Shown here piece after piece: positions 62,840-64,000 of a stretch of 64,000 nt of DNA; positions within the stretch are counted from its first letter, which is position 1, and every line of letters starts with the position of its first letter. This DNA is from Clusia tigrina. Taxonomy: Eukaryota; Arthropoda; Insecta; Diptera; Clusiidae. The stretch is from contig OV050033.1 of the NCBI GenBank assembly GCA_920105625.2, positions 17,380,001-17,444,000 of the forward strand. Reading direction: 5' to 3'. Position numbers and translations under genes: made by a program. The notes under the pieces were generated by a model that saw nothing but the letters and a program-made list of their open reading frames with translations, was not told the DNA's origin and did no database searches.

Positions 62840-64000
62840 ACTTCATTTTCAATGGTTTTACACCTGTGAAATTATGAGGTAAATATTTCTTAAATTGATT
62901 CACAAGCGATGCTCACCGATATTAGAGTAAATGTAGTTGTAAAACGCGCAATTAGAGTAAATATTGTAGTAACAGGTCTTAAACGCGGAGATCCTTATTG
63001 AAACAAAGTGCTTCGAGCGTTAAAAAGGAACAAGTTTGCTATTTTCTTTGCCATCCTAGACTTATTTTTACCCTCCCAGACTGCATTTTACTTTATTACC
63101 AAAAAAACTAGTATTCGAAGTATGTCCTTGAATATCTTAAAAAGCCGCTAGACTAGAAACATCTCAAAAAGAGCCACCCACGACACAGAAAATGTAAATT
63201 GATAATAAGGACATTTGCTTCGAGAAACATAACTGCGGCAAGTTATCAAACCAAAAGCAGAATTGCATATTAAATAACTCACTGAAGGAGGCAAATTTGA
63301 AAGAACTACACAGACTCAACGCTGAAAATAATTACGTCCTTGCTTTTTTTTCTCTACTACTTCAATATACCATTTGCTATAGCGTATGCACTCGCAGTCA
63401 TATCGCTGAGATCTTAAAGAGTTCGGAGCAACTCGTATCCCAACGACTTTCATTTTGTTTCTGACAAAGCGGCTTTTGGCAATATTGCTCTATTTACAAA
63501 TGAATGAATGCCTTTCCTTTTGTGCTCAATAAGAATAAACCGCTTATAGTAGAGGAAATAAAATAAAAACGAGAATCGTTTCTATAGAAATACTCCTATT
63601 CTTATGTATGCATATGCCCCTTGCATACTGTCAAGGACGTCTATTGTACGCTTCATCCAATTAAGGAACCATTGAAGACGGCTTTGGAGCCAGCTGTGCA
63701 AACCTTCACTAAATAATTTCTATTACTAGCAACGCAAGTCAATGGCATGACTAATGTTTCCTTATAAAAACTCGCAAATGGAGTCGTTTACGTGAGTATG
63801 TGCAGCAATAATTGAGTGAGAACAAAACTGACGCTTTAAATGCCATCGACAGCTGCCTGTCACACCCCAGCACTTGCAGCATGATGGAATTGCTTTAAAT
63901 TGTTGCTCAAAAGTCGCAGAATTTCCAGCACACTCGGACCATCAGTTGCAGTCGCCCTGCTTCGAACTCTCCCAGAGATCCTTAAACCACAACATCGCAC
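62840..64000. other. Unassigned sequence
   Basis: No gene or mobile element is recognised up to the end of the window. ATTAGAGTAAAT occurs twice within 40 bases (about 62921 and 62952). GC content rises toward 63830-64000. Confidence 0.35.

Overview
The window reads as nuclear DNA of a dipteran insect, probably an acalyptrate fly (tephritid or drosophilid-like). It is AT-rich throughout, densely sprinkled with CA/TA/CAA microsatellites, and carries decayed jockey-clade-like LINEs, mariner-family transposase stubs and a tRNA-derived SINE, a repeat complement familiar from fly genomes. The taxonomic call is an inference from repeat style; no host protein was available to test it.

No host protein-coding gene or exon could be supported. 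Almost all open frames are below 135 codons, many overlap on both strands, and none shows a recognisable host domain; the longest (160 codons) is an artefact of a tandem repeat whose period is a multiple of three. The window therefore looks like an intergenic region or the interior of a very long intron. Very short exons could have been missed.

Layout. 0-10 kb is repeat-rich: a LINE 3' end fused to a 123-bp TA microsatellite (794-1034), a second tail of that family (1864-1906), an A-rich tract (2985-3132), an 830-bp 17-bp minisatellite with 272-bp higher-order structure (3720-4549), a mariner-type transposase 3' end (4803-5014, minus), a LINE RNase H remnant (5240-6010, plus), a LINE 3' tail (7946-8100, minus), a SINE (8150-8309, minus) and another LINE 3' half (8686-9495, plus). 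10-34 kb is mostly unique sequence with GC-richer islands, simple repeats, a 177-bp tandem array (16941-17541), a strong hairpin (22563-22624) and a 73-bp LINE tail with a perfect 11-bp target-site duplication (30913-31007). 34-45 kb has a mariner 3' fragment (34564-34835, minus), a SINE (40981-41155), a jockey-like LINE remnant (41160-42760, plus) containing a younger nested LINE tail (42477-42640, minus), and a deleted LINE copy (44638-44945, minus). 45-64 kb is mainly unique sequence with one intact SINE flanked by target-site duplications (50291-50532), one LINE tail (56635-56770), a second hairpin (52805-52859), and islands of homeodomain-type motifs that may be regulatory.

No undescribed gene system was found. 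The items most worth following up are the SINE family, the two very short LINE insertions with perfect target duplications, the 16-monomer higher-order minisatellite, the 177-bp in-phase tandem array, the 18-bp perfect hairpin, and a pair of colinear related noncoding blocks at 15.37 and 38.17 kb.
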